Below are positions 56,119-64,000 of a stretch of DNA of 64,000 bases, piece after piece (within the stretch, counting starts at the first letter, position 1; each line of letters starts with the position of its first letter). The DNA lies in NCBI RefSeq assembly GCF_024834075.1, contig NZ_JANUXR010000005.1, positions 62,001-126,000 on the forward strand. Reading direction: 5' to 3'. The notes under the pieces were generated by a model, which was not told the DNA's origin, did not search any database, and saw only the letters and a program-made list of their open reading frames with translations. Made by a program: the position numbers and the translations under genes. The DNA comes from Corynebacterium sp. HS2168-gen11. Its GTDB lineage: Bacteria > Actinomycetota > Actinomycetes > Mycobacteriales > Mycobacteriaceae.

Positions 56119-59100
56119 TTAGAGTTCGAAGGCCTCATCCAATGGCACAGATGCGCCGGTGAAGTCTCCGAATCCATCGTCACCATAGATGGAATCACCA
56201 TAGGTTGGGATGGAGTATGCAGCATTGCGAGCAGCCTCGGTTGGCTTCACTGCGATGTTGCGGTAACGCGCAATACCGGTACCAGCTGGGATCAGCTTAC
56301 CGATGATCACGTTTTCCTTCAGACCGATGAGCTTATCGGAACGCTTGTTGATGGCAGCGTCGGTAAGCACACGAGTGGTCTCCTGGAAGGATGCAGCGGA
56401 CAACCATGATTCGGTAGCCAAGGAAGCCTTGGTAATACCCATGATCTCACTGCGCAGTTCGGCTGGCTGACCGCCGGAAGCCAAAGCTTCTGCGTTGGCT
56501 GCCTTTGCTTCTGCCAGATCCACCAAGGTACCTGGGAGGAACTCGGTGGTACCAGATTCAATCACGGTACCGCGACGCAGCATCTGGCGGATGATGATTT
56601 CGATGTGTTTATCGTGGATAGCCACACCCTGTGCGCGGTAAACCGCTTGCACTTCATCAACGAGGTGCTGTTCGACACCACGACGACCCAGAATTTCCAG
56701 AACGTCATGCGGATCAGCAGGACCACGCAGCAAACGATCGCCAACTTCGAGGTGATCGCCTTCCTGAATGGTGCGCTCAATGTATGCACCAGGAGTCGAG
56801 CTCATTGGTACCTTGACATTTGCCAAACCTTGACGCTTCGACAGCTTCTCGTAGATGACATCATCAGAGCCATCATCTGGCGTAATGGTCAGCGTGTAGA
56901 AGTTGCCTTCGTCTTCGAGGTGGACCGTACCTGCAACAGAGGCAATTGGTGCACGGTTCTTTGGAACACGTGCCTCGAAAAGCTCCTGCACACGAGGCAG
57001 ACCACCGGTAATGTCGCCACCGACACCACCCTGGTGGAAGGTACGCATGGTCAGCTGGGTACCAGGCTCACCAATGGACTGTGCAGCCACAATACCAACA
57101 GCTTCGCCAATATCAACTTGCTTACCGGATGCCATGGAAATGCCGTAGCACTTCGCGCACACACCGGTTGCGGTCTGACAGGTCAAAACAGAGCGAACCT
57201 TGACTTCGGTCACGCCAGCTTCAACCAGCTTTGCGACGAGGGCATCAGAGAGATACGCGCCAGCTTCAGCCAGTACTTCCTCACCTTGCTTCACATCGAT
57301 GCTGAGTGCACGGCCATGAACTGAGGTTTCGATCAGGCTGTGAGCGCTAAAGCCGGTGACATTGCCGTCGGCGTCCTTGACAGGAACTGCCACTGGCACC
57401 TTAATGCCAAGACGGGTTTCACAGTCTTCTTCACGCACGATAACGTCCTGGGCCACGTCCACCAGACGACGGGTGAGGTAACCCGAGTCAGCGGTACGCA
57501 GTGCGGTATCGGCCAGACCCTTACGGGAACCGTGGGAGTTGTTGAAGTACTCCAACACCGACAGACCTTCACGGAAGGAGGTCTTAATTGGGCGGGTAAT
57601 GTACTCACCACGTGAGTTCACAACCATGCCCTTCATGCCGGCCAAGGTCCAGATCTGACGCATGTTACCAGCAGCACCAGACTTCACGATCATTGGAATT
57701 GGGTTGTCGTCTGGATACAGATCCTCGACTGCCTTACCGATTTCATCGGTGGCATTCTTCCACAATTCCACGAGGCGATCGTAGCGCTCGCGCTCGGTGA
57801 GAGCACCCTGCTCCCAGTACTTGCGCTCCACCTTGCGGGCTTCGAGCTCGTACTTTTCCAGACGCTCGTCTTTGTCGTCCAAAACCAAAACGTCAGACAT
57901 TGCAATGGTCACACCAGAACGAGTTGCCCAGTAGAAACCTGCGTCTTTCATCTTGTCCATGGTCTGTGCAACGGTGATCATTGGGTACTTAGCAGCAAGG
58001 TCATTAATGACGTCGCCGAGCATGATCTTGTCGCTGCCGCCGCCCTTACGAACCATCACACCTTCAAGGTATGGATAGTTCCAAGGCAACAACTCGTTGA
58101 AGTAGATACGACCCAAGGTGGTATCTGCCAACCAGGTTTGACCCTTTTCCCAACCTTCTGGGAACTGCTCAGCTTCAATATCTGCAGGTGGACGCAGGTG
58201 CGAAATACGTACCTTAATCTTTGCTTGCAGACCAAGCTCATGACGGTCATAGGCCATAATTGCTTCTGCTACTGAGGAGTACACGCCAGTTGCAGGGCCT
58301 TCGGAAGTTGCAGGCTTGTATGCGCCCTTGCCACCGAATTCATGCTCTGCCTTGTCCATGGTCAGGTAGTAAAGACCGGTCACCATGTCCAGACGAGGCA
58401 TTGCCAATGGCTTACCCGATGCAGGCGAAAGAATGTTATTCGATGCCAGCATCAAGATGCGTGCTTCTGCTTGTGCTTCAGCAGACAGTGGCAGGTGCAC
58501 AGCCATCTGGTCACCGTCGAAGTCAGCGTTGAAAGCTTCGCAGGCAAGTGGGTGCAGCTGAATTGCTTTACCTTCGATGAGCTTTGGCTCAAAGGCCTGG
58601 ATACCCAAGCGGTGCAGGGTTGGTGCACGGTTGAGCATCACTGGGTGCTGTGCAATGGCTTCTTCCAGCACGTCCCAAACCTCTGGGCGCTGACGCTCAA
58701 CCATGCGCTTTGCCGATTTAATGTTCTGGGCATAATCGTTTTCGACCAGACGCTTCATCACGAATGGCTTGAACAATTCCAGTGCCATCAGTTTTGGCAA
58801 ACCGCACTCGTGCAGCTTCAACTGTGGACCAACGATAATAACCGAACGGCCCGAGTAGTCAACACGCTTACCCAGCAGGTTCTGGCGGAAACGACCCTGC
58901 TTACCCTTGAGCAGATCGCTCAGGGACTTCAGTGGGCGGTTACCAGGACCGGTAACTGGACGACCGCGACGACCATTATCAAACAGTGCGTCAACGGATT
59001 CCTGCAACATGCGCTTCTCGTTGTTCACGATAATTTCTGGTGCACCCAGATCAATCATGCGCTTGAGGCGGTTGTTGCGGTTAATCACACGACGATAGAG

Positions 59101-60126
59101 GTCGTTGAGGTCAGAGGTTGCGAAGCGACCACCGTCGAGCTGCACCATTGGGCGCAACTCTGGTGGAATCACTGGAATGCAGTCGAGCACCATACCAGCT
59201 GGATCGTTGCCAGAACGCTGGAAGGCTGCAACAACCTTCAGGCGCTTCAAGGCACGCATCTTCTTTTGACCCTTGCCTTCATTGATGATGGTGCGCAGCT
59301 CTTCAGCTTCAGCATCCAAATCAAAGTTGCGGATCAAGGTTTGGATAGCTTCTGCACCCATACCACCGGTGAAGTAATCTTCGTAGCGGTCAACCAGCTC
59401 TTCGTAGATGTTATCGTCGATAATCATCTGCTTTGGAGCAAGCTTGATAAAGGTTTGCCACACTTCGTCCAGGCGTGCGATTTCTCGCTCAGAACGCTCA
59501 CGAATGTGCTGCATTTCTTTATCAGCTGCGTTTTGCACCTTGCGGCGAGCATCAGCTTTCGCACCAGCAGCTTCGAGTTCTGCTAAGTCCTCTTCCAGCT
59601 TTTGTGCACGCTCTGCGATCTCTGAATCGGCATCAGCCTCAACGTCTTTCTTCTCCAAAAGCATTTCTGCTTCCAAAGTGGTCAGATCGTTATGGCGTGC
59701 TTCTTCATCAACGCTGGTGATGATATTGGCAGCAAAGTAAATAATGCGCTCAAGATCTTTTGGCGCAAGATCAAGCAGGTAGCCCAAACGAGATGGAACA
59801 CCCTTGAAGTACCAAATGTGGGTCACTGGAGCGGCAAGCTCAATATGGCCCATGCGCTCGCGGCGTACCTTCGACTTTGTGACTTCAACGCCACATCGTT
59901 CACAGATAATGCCCTTATAGCGCACGCGCTTGTACTTACCACAAGCACATTCCCAGTCACGCGTTGGACCGAAAATACGCTCACAGAATAGACCGTCCTT
60001 CTCAGGCTTTAAGGTACGGTAGTTAATTGTCTCCGGCTTTTTAACCTCACCTTTTGACCAACGACGAATGTCGTCGGCAGTGGCCAGGCCAATGCGGAGC
60101 TCTTCGAAGAAGTTTACGTCGAGCAC
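56119..60126 (-). CDS. rpoC: RNA polymerase beta' subunit
   Basis: Protein of 1335 aa forming half the active-site cleft of RNA polymerase. The N-terminal zinc site is [20 protein letters not shown]. The actinobacterial helical region (about 160-235) and the clamp follow. The metal-binding catalytic loop is [12 protein letters not shown], with the three aspartates. A later zinc site has [11 protein letters not shown], and [21 protein letters not shown] is the trigger-loop region. GTG start with AAGGGAG upstream. It follows rpoB after 105 bp, in which the message can fold into a strong hairpin. Confidence 0.98.
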   Translation of the reverse strand: MLDVNFFEELRIGLATADDIRRWSKGEVKKPETINYRTLKPEKDGLFCERIFGPTRDWECACGKYKRVRYKGIICERCGVEVTKSKVRRERMGHIELAAPVTHIWYFKGVPSRLGYLLDLAPKDLERIIYFAANIITSVDEEARHNDLTTLEAEMLLEKKDVEADADSEIAERAQKLEEDLAELEAAGAKADARRKVQNAADKEMQHIRERSEREIARLDEVWQTFIKLAPKQMIIDDNIYEELVDRYEDYFTGGMGAEAIQTLIRNFDLDAEAEELRTIINEGKGQKKMRALKRLKVVAAFQRSGNDPAGMVLDCIPVIPPELRPMVQLDGGRFATSDLNDLYRRVINRNNRLKRMIDLGAPEIIVNNEKRMLQESVDALFDNGRRGRPVTGPGNRPLKSLSDLLKGKQGRFRQNLLGKRVDYSGRSVIIVGPQLKLHECGLPKLMALELFKPFVMKRLVENDYAQNIKSAKRMVERQRPEVWDVLEEAIAQHPVMLNRAPTLHRLGIQAFEPKLIEGKAIQLHPLACEAFNADFDGDQMAVHLPLSAEAQAEARILMLASNNILSPASGKPLAMPRLDMVTGLYYLTMDKAEHEFGGKGAYKPATSEGPATGVYSSVAEAIMAYDRHELGLQAKIKVRISHLRPPADIEAEQFPEGWEKGQTWLADTTLGRIYFNELLPWNYPYLEGVMVRKGGGSDKIMLGDVINDLAAKYPMITVAQTMDKMKDAGFYWATRSGVTIAMSDVLVLDDKDERLEKYELEARKVERKYWEQGALTERERYDRLVELWKNATDEIGKAVEDLYPDDNPIPMIVKSGAAGNMRQIWTLAGMKGMVVNSRGEYITRPIKTSFREGLSVLEYFNNSHGSRKGLADTALRTADSGYLTRRLVDVAQDVIVREEDCETRLGIKVPVAVPVKDADGNVTGFSAHSLIETSVHGRALSIDVKQGEEVLAEAGAYLSDALVAKLVEAGVTEVKVRSVLTCQTATGVCAKCYGISMASGKQVDIGEAVGIVAAQSIGEPGTQLTMRTFHQGGVGGDITGGLPRVQELFEARVPKNRAPIASVAGTVHLEDEGNFYTLTITPDDGSDDVIYEKLSKRQGLANVKVPMSSTPGAYIERTIQEGDHLEVGDRLLRGPADPHDVLEILGRRGVEQHLVDEVQAVYRAQGVAIHDKHIEIIIRQMLRRGTVIESGTTEFLPGTLVDLAEAKAANAEALASGGQPAELRSEIMGITKASLATESWLSAASFQETTRVLTDAAINKRSDKLIGLKENVIIGKLIPAGTGIARYRNIAVKPTEAARNAAYSIPTYGDSIYGDDGFGDFTGASVPLDEAFEL

Positions 60127-60173
60127 GTAACTCCCTTTCCGTAGAAGTTGTTGTTACTAGTTACATTCCGCCT

Positions 60174-60219
60174 GCTTTGCGACGCCCACCTGGAGGGGTT
60201 CCTCCGAGCGTCGAAAAGC
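60174..60219 (-). repeat. Hairpin in the rpoB-rpoC spacer formed by two inverted GCTTNNCGACGC words
   Basis: GCTTTGCGACGC (60174-60185) and GCGTCGAAAAGC (60208-60219) form the arms with one mismatch; GGAGG/CCTCC pairs near the loop. There is no U-run. The hairpin lies between rpoB and rpoC, so it would be transcribed with every rpoBC message. Confidence 0.75.
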
Positions 60220-60231
60220 AGACCTGGCAGA

Positions 60232-63200
60232 TTAGGCAATATCAGCGTCTGAGCGTTCGTCGCGGCTTAAGTTAATGCCCATGGAGGCACCAGCCTGGTC
60301 GAACTCGTCATCGTCTGAGCCAGAAAGCTCCATCGGCGTACCGTCGGCGGAAAGGACTTCCACGTTCAGGCACAGCGACTGCAGCTCCTTGAGCAAGACC
60401 TTGAAGGACTCAGGAATACCTGGGTCTGGAATGTTCTCGCCCTTGACAATTGCCTCGTACACCTTCACACGACCAACAACGTCGTCAGACTTGATGGTCA
60501 AAAGCTCTTGGAGGGTATATGCAGCACCGTAAGCTTGCATTGCCCACACTTCCATCTCACCGAAGCGCTGGCCACCGAACTGGGCCTTACCACCAAGTGG
60601 CTGCTGGGTAATCATGGAGTATGGACCGGTTGAACGAGCGTGAATCTTCTCGTCAACCAGGTGGTGCAGCTTCAGGATGTACATGTAACCAACGGAAACT
60701 GGGTATGGGAATGGTTCGCCGGAACGACCGTCGAACAGCATCGCCTTACCTTCTTCGTTGACCATAACCTCGCCATCACGGTTTGGACGGGAGTTACGCA
60801 GCAGGCCTGCAAGTTCTTCGTTGGAAGCACCGTCGAATACCGGCGTTGCCGTCAACGAACCTGGAGCAACATCGTAGAGTTCCTCTGGCAGGGTTTGCAG
60901 CAGTTGTGCGTTGGCAGGATCTTCGGTATCGATCTTCCAACCAGCAGCTGCCAACCAACCCAAGTGCACTTCGAGCACCTGGCCGATGTTCATACGACGT
61001 GGCACACCGTGGGTGTTCAAGATGATATCCACTGGAGTACCGTCTGGTAAGAATGGCATATCTTCTTGTGGCAGAATCTTGCCAACAACACCCTTGTTAC
61101 CGTGACGACCAGCAAGCTTGTCGCCGTCCTGGATCTTGCGCTTTTGCGCAACATAGACGCGAATCATTTCATTCACGCCAGGGTTGAGATCATCATCGTC
61201 TTCGCGCGAGAAGCGACGAACGCCAATGACCTTACCGGTTTCACCGTGTGGCACCTTCATCGAGGTATCGCGAACTTCGCGAGCCTTTTCACCGAAGATA
61301 GCGCGCAGCAAGCGCTCTTCTGGGGTCAGCTCAGTCTCGCCCTTTGGCGTGACCTTACCAACCAAGATGTCGCCGTCACGTACGTCAGCACCGATACGCA
61401 CGATACCGCGCTCATCGAGGTCTTTCAGCACGTCTTCGGAAACATTTGGAATTTCACGGGTAATTTCCTCGGCACCAAGCTTGGTGTCGCGGGCATCAAT
61501 TTCGTGCTCTTCGATGTGAATGGAGGTCAGCGTATCTTCTTCAACCAAACGCTGGTTCAAAATGATAGCGTCCTCGTAGTTGTGACCTTCCCATGGCATG
61601 AATGCCACGAGCAGGTTACGACCCAAGGCCATTTCACCATTATGGGTACCTGGACCATCTGCAAGCACTTGGCCTTCTTCGACGCGATCGCCGATGCTGA
61701 CCAGTGGCTTCTGGTTATAGGAGGTACCTTGGTTGGTACGCTCGAACTTGCGCAGCAGGTAGGTTTCACGCTTGCCGTCATCAGCCATCACGGTGATGAA
61801 ATCAGCGGAAAGGTTCTCAACTACACCAGCATGCTTGTTGATGATCAAGTCACCAGAGTCATATGCAGCACGCAACTCCATACCGGTACCAACCAGTGGC
61901 GCTTCAGAACGCACCAGTGGCACAGCCTGACGCTGCATGTTCGCACCCATCAGGGCACGGTTAGCGTCGTCGTGCTCCAAGAATGGAATCATTGCGGTTG
62001 CAACAGAAACCATCTGACGTGGAGAAACGTCCATGTAGTCAATTTCTTGACCAGAAACAACCTGAATATCACCGTTCTTCAAACGCACGGTCACACGATC
62101 TTCAGTGATCACACCGTTGGCGTCGAATTCCGTGTTTGCCTGAGCAACCACGTAGCGGTCTTCCTCATCAGCAGTGAGGTAATCAACCTGGTCGGTCACA
62201 ACACCGTTGACAACCTTGCGGTATGGCGTTTCGATGAAACCGAAAGCATTCACACGCGCGTACGAAGCCAAGGAACCGATCAGACCAATGTTTGGACCTT
62301 CGGGAGTCTCAATTGGACACATACGACCATAGTGGGAAGCGTGAACGTCACGGACTTCAATGCCGGCACGCTCACGTGACAGACCACCTGGGCCCAATGC
62401 GGACAAACGACGCTTGTGGGTCAGACCCGACAAAGAGTTGTTCAAGTCCATGAACTGAGACAACTGCGAGGTTCCGAAGAACTCGCGAATAGCAGCCGAA
62501 ACTGGACGCACGTTAATCAACGAGGTTGGGGTGATCGACTCAGCATCTTGGGTGGTCATGCGCTCACGAACCACACGCTCCATGCGGGACAGACCCACAC
62601 GAACCTGATTTTGAATCAATTCACCAACAGTGCGCAGACGACGATTACCAAAGTGGTCAATATCGTCGGTTTCCACTGGAATAACTTCGCCAGTTGGCGA
62701 GGTCATCGTGGTTTCACCTACGTGCAGACGCACGAGGTATTCGATTGCGGTTGCAATATCTTCCTCGGTGAGGGTCATCAGACCATCATTGTCGCCACCT
62801 AAACCGAGCTTGCGGTTTACCTTGTAACGACCCACCTTTGCCAAGTCATAGCGCTTCGCACGGAAGAAGGAGTTATCCAGCAAGGATTGTGCAAGGTCAC
62901 GCGTTGGCTGCTCGCCTGGACGCTGCTTGCGGTAGATCTCCAACAAAGCCTCATCGGTGTTCGCAACACCATCGGCTTCGAGGGTAGACATCATGATCTC
63001 AGAGAAGCCGAAGCGCTCTTGGATCTGTTCGGTGGTCCAGCCCAATGCCTTTAACAGCACGGTCACTGGCTGACGACGCTTACGGTCAATACGCACACCA
63101 ACGGTGTCGCGCTTATCGACGTCGAACTCCAACCATGCACCACGAGAAGGAATCACCTTCACCGCATGCAGTGGACGCTCGGTCGACTTATCGATCGTCT

Positions 63201-63726
63201 GGTCGAAATACACACCAGGAGAACGCACCAGCTGTGAAACAACGACACGCTCGGTGCCGTTCACAATGAAGGTACCCTTGTCGGTCATCATCGGGAAGTC
63301 ACCGATGAACACCGTCTGGGACTTAATTTCGCCGGTGTCGTTATTGACGAATTCTGCAGTCACGTACAGTGGCGCAGAGTAGTTAATATCCTTGTCTTTA
63401 CACTCATCAATAGTGTTTTTAATATCCTCGAAGCGAGGATCAGACAAAGAAAGGGACATATTGCCGGAATAATCTTGAATTGGAGAAAGTTCCTCGAGAA
63501 TATCCTCAAGTCCGGAGGTAACGCGTACGCCCTCTCCTAATTCCTCCTGACGACGGGCACGCCAATCTGGCGAACCAATCAGCCAAGCAAAAGATTCCAG
63601 CTGAATATCGAGAAGACCTGGGACCTCGATGGGTTCATTAATTTTCGCGAACGATTTACGTTCGGGAGCCCCAGGGATAGTGGCCTTGGTCTGGCGGGAG
63701 ACTGCCAAGATGGGTCCTTCCAGCAC
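60232..63726 (-). CDS. rpoB: RNA polymerase beta subunit
   Basis: Protein of 1164 aa forming the other half of the RNA polymerase cleft. The GTG at 63726 gives the start [14 protein letters not shown] seen in corynebacterial RpoB; a frame beginning 24 bp earlier is less likely. The rifampicin region reads [18 protein letters not shown], then [14 protein letters not shown]. Further along are [34 protein letters not shown] and, near the end, [25 protein letters not shown]. The rifampicin region has leucine where E. coli and M. tuberculosis have glutamine (codon 62443-62445). Confidence 0.98.
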   Translation of the reverse strand: MLEGPILAVSRQTKATIPGAPERKSFAKINEPIEVPGLLDIQLESFAWLIGSPDWRARRQEELGEGVRVTSGLEDILEELSPIQDYSGNMSLSLSDPRFEDIKNTIDECKDKDINYSAPLYVTAEFVNNDTGEIKSQTVFIGDFPMMTDKGTFIVNGTERVVVSQLVRSPGVYFDQTIDKSTERPLHAVKVIPSRGAWLEFDVDKRDTVGVRIDRKRRQPVTVLLKALGWTTEQIQERFGFSEIMMSTLEADGVANTDEALLEIYRKQRPGEQPTRDLAQSLLDNSFFRAKRYDLAKVGRYKVNRKLGLGGDNDGLMTLTEEDIATAIEYLVRLHVGETTMTSPTGEVIPVETDDIDHFGNRRLRTVGELIQNQVRVGLSRMERVVRERMTTQDAESITPTSLINVRPVSAAIREFFGTSQLSQFMDLNNSLSGLTHKRRLSALGPGGLSRERAGIEVRDVHASHYGRMCPIETPEGPNIGLIGSLASYARVNAFGFIETPYRKVVNGVVTDQVDYLTADEEDRYVVAQANTEFDANGVITEDRVTVRLKNGDIQVVSGQEIDYMDVSPRQMVSVATAMIPFLEHDDANRALMGANMQRQAVPLVRSEAPLVGTGMELRAAYDSGDLIINKHAGVVENLSADFITVMADDGKRETYLLRKFERTNQGTSYNQKPLVSIGDRVEEGQVLADGPGTHNGEMALGRNLLVAFMPWEGHNYEDAIILNQRLVEEDTLTSIHIEEHEIDARDTKLGAEEITREIPNVSEDVLKDLDERGIVRIGADVRDGDILVGKVTPKGETELTPEERLLRAIFGEKAREVRDTSMKVPHGETGKVIGVRRFSREDDDDLNPGVNEMIRVYVAQKRKIQDGDKLAGRHGNKGVVGKILPQEDMPFLPDGTPVDIILNTHGVPRRMNIGQVLEVHLGWLAAAGWKIDTEDPANAQLLQTLPEELYDVAPGSLTATPVFDGASNEELAGLLRNSRPNRDGEVMVNEEGKAMLFDGRSGEPFPYPVSVGYMYILKLHHLVDEKIHARSTGPYSMITQQPLGGKAQFGGQRFGEMEVWAMQAYGAAYTLQELLTIKSDDVVGRVKVYEAIVKGENIPDPGIPESFKVLLKELQSLCLNVEVLSADGTPMELSGSDDDEFDQAGASMGINLSRDERSDADIA

Positions 63727-63806
63727 CTCACGCGGATGACGGCCCCGCAATATTGGCCATCAAAACCGCTGGTATATGAGCAATTTCGGTCTGCAGAGGA
63801 AACCTG

Positions 63807-63836
63807 TACCCATATAGCACTGAATGACCTTGTCAA
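63807..63836 (-). promoter_or_regulatory. Possible rpoB promoter
   Basis: TTGACA (63831-63836, minus strand) is a perfect -35, but the matching -10 (TGGGTA at 18 bp, or TATATG at 14 bp) is poor. It is about 80-105 bp upstream of the GTG. Between here and the window end is a 7-bp inverted repeat CTTTACT / AGTAAAG (63907-63935) and no gene. Confidence 0.3.
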
Positions 63837-64000
63837 ATTGGCTTTTTGCCTAACTGATCAAGGTCGAACATACTACAGGGTCGAGAGATTCCAGAGCAAC
63901 GATTAACTTTACTGTAAAATTGCTCAAAAGTAAAGAGCTATAGCGGAAATTATTCATCGGCGTCAGCCGCCCACGCAAAGAACTCGCACTCACCTTAGGA

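Noticed and set aside
63840..63900. LexA box near the rpoB promoter (TCGAACAT)
   Set aside because: Only one half-site is present; the partner half needed for a corynebacterial SOS box is absent.

Overview
The window is a chromosomal segment of an actinobacterium, almost certainly a Corynebacterium. RpoB, RpoC, the S10 and S12 operon proteins and the gene order all read as corynebacterial. Supporting details are the separation of rpsQ from rplN by an insert, a DUF222-HNH endonuclease, a MusEFG/MsiK-type maltose importer, a peptide-importer ATPase with two fused domains, and several starts without a Shine-Dalgarno that sit just after a -10 hexamer. The species cannot be fixed from the sequence alone.

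Layout. The backbone is the conserved transcription and translation block, all on the minus strand. Read right to left it is rpoB-rpoC (63.7-56.1 kb), rpsL-rpsG-fusA-tuf (35.1-30.3 kb), rpsJ-rplC-rplD-rplW-rplB-rpsS-rplV-rpsC-rplP-rpmC-rpsQ (21.7-16.5 kb) and rplN-rplX-rplE (1.4-0.15 kb). Accessory modules fill each junction. (1) Between rpsQ and rplN lies an iron-acquisition region: a seven-gene minus-strand run (propeller surface protein, Tat lipoprotein binding protein, two more envelope proteins, two FecCD permeases, a FecE-type ATPase), with a divergent pair opposite (an ORF ending in an aryl-carrier-like domain, and a Fes-type siderophore esterase). A DUF4230 protein follows. (2) Between tuf and rpsJ are a complete peptide importer, a DUF421 protein and an unidentified ORF. 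(3) Between rpoC and rpsL lies a 20-kb block: anaerobic ribonucleotide reductase NrdD and its activase NrdG; a lamin-tail/Rib-like surface protein; a two-component system beside an ABC-2 exporter; the shared sugar-importer ATPase; a DUF4032 protein overlapping a type I pullulanase; an HNH endonuclease; a GH13 alpha-glucosidase; a MusEFG-like maltose importer; and a TraX-like membrane protein.

How they fit together. The carbohydrate genes form a maltodextrin unit: importer, ATPase, debranching enzyme and glucosidase. A pair of related AACGTT-centred sites lies between the importer and the glucosidase. The iron locus has capture, import and ligand-cleavage steps, plus three envelope proteins of unknown ligand that could pass the ligand across the wall. 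nrdDG carries a candidate pair of NrdR boxes.

The most unusual signal is not a gene. Two short words recur far above expectation. A(A/C)CCCCTGA has 35 copies, 31 of them between 40.5 and 55.5 kb. GCTTNNCGACGC has 24 copies spread over the non-ribosomal parts. Both sometimes occur as inverted pairs that form intergenic hairpins, as uptake sequences do in other bacteria.
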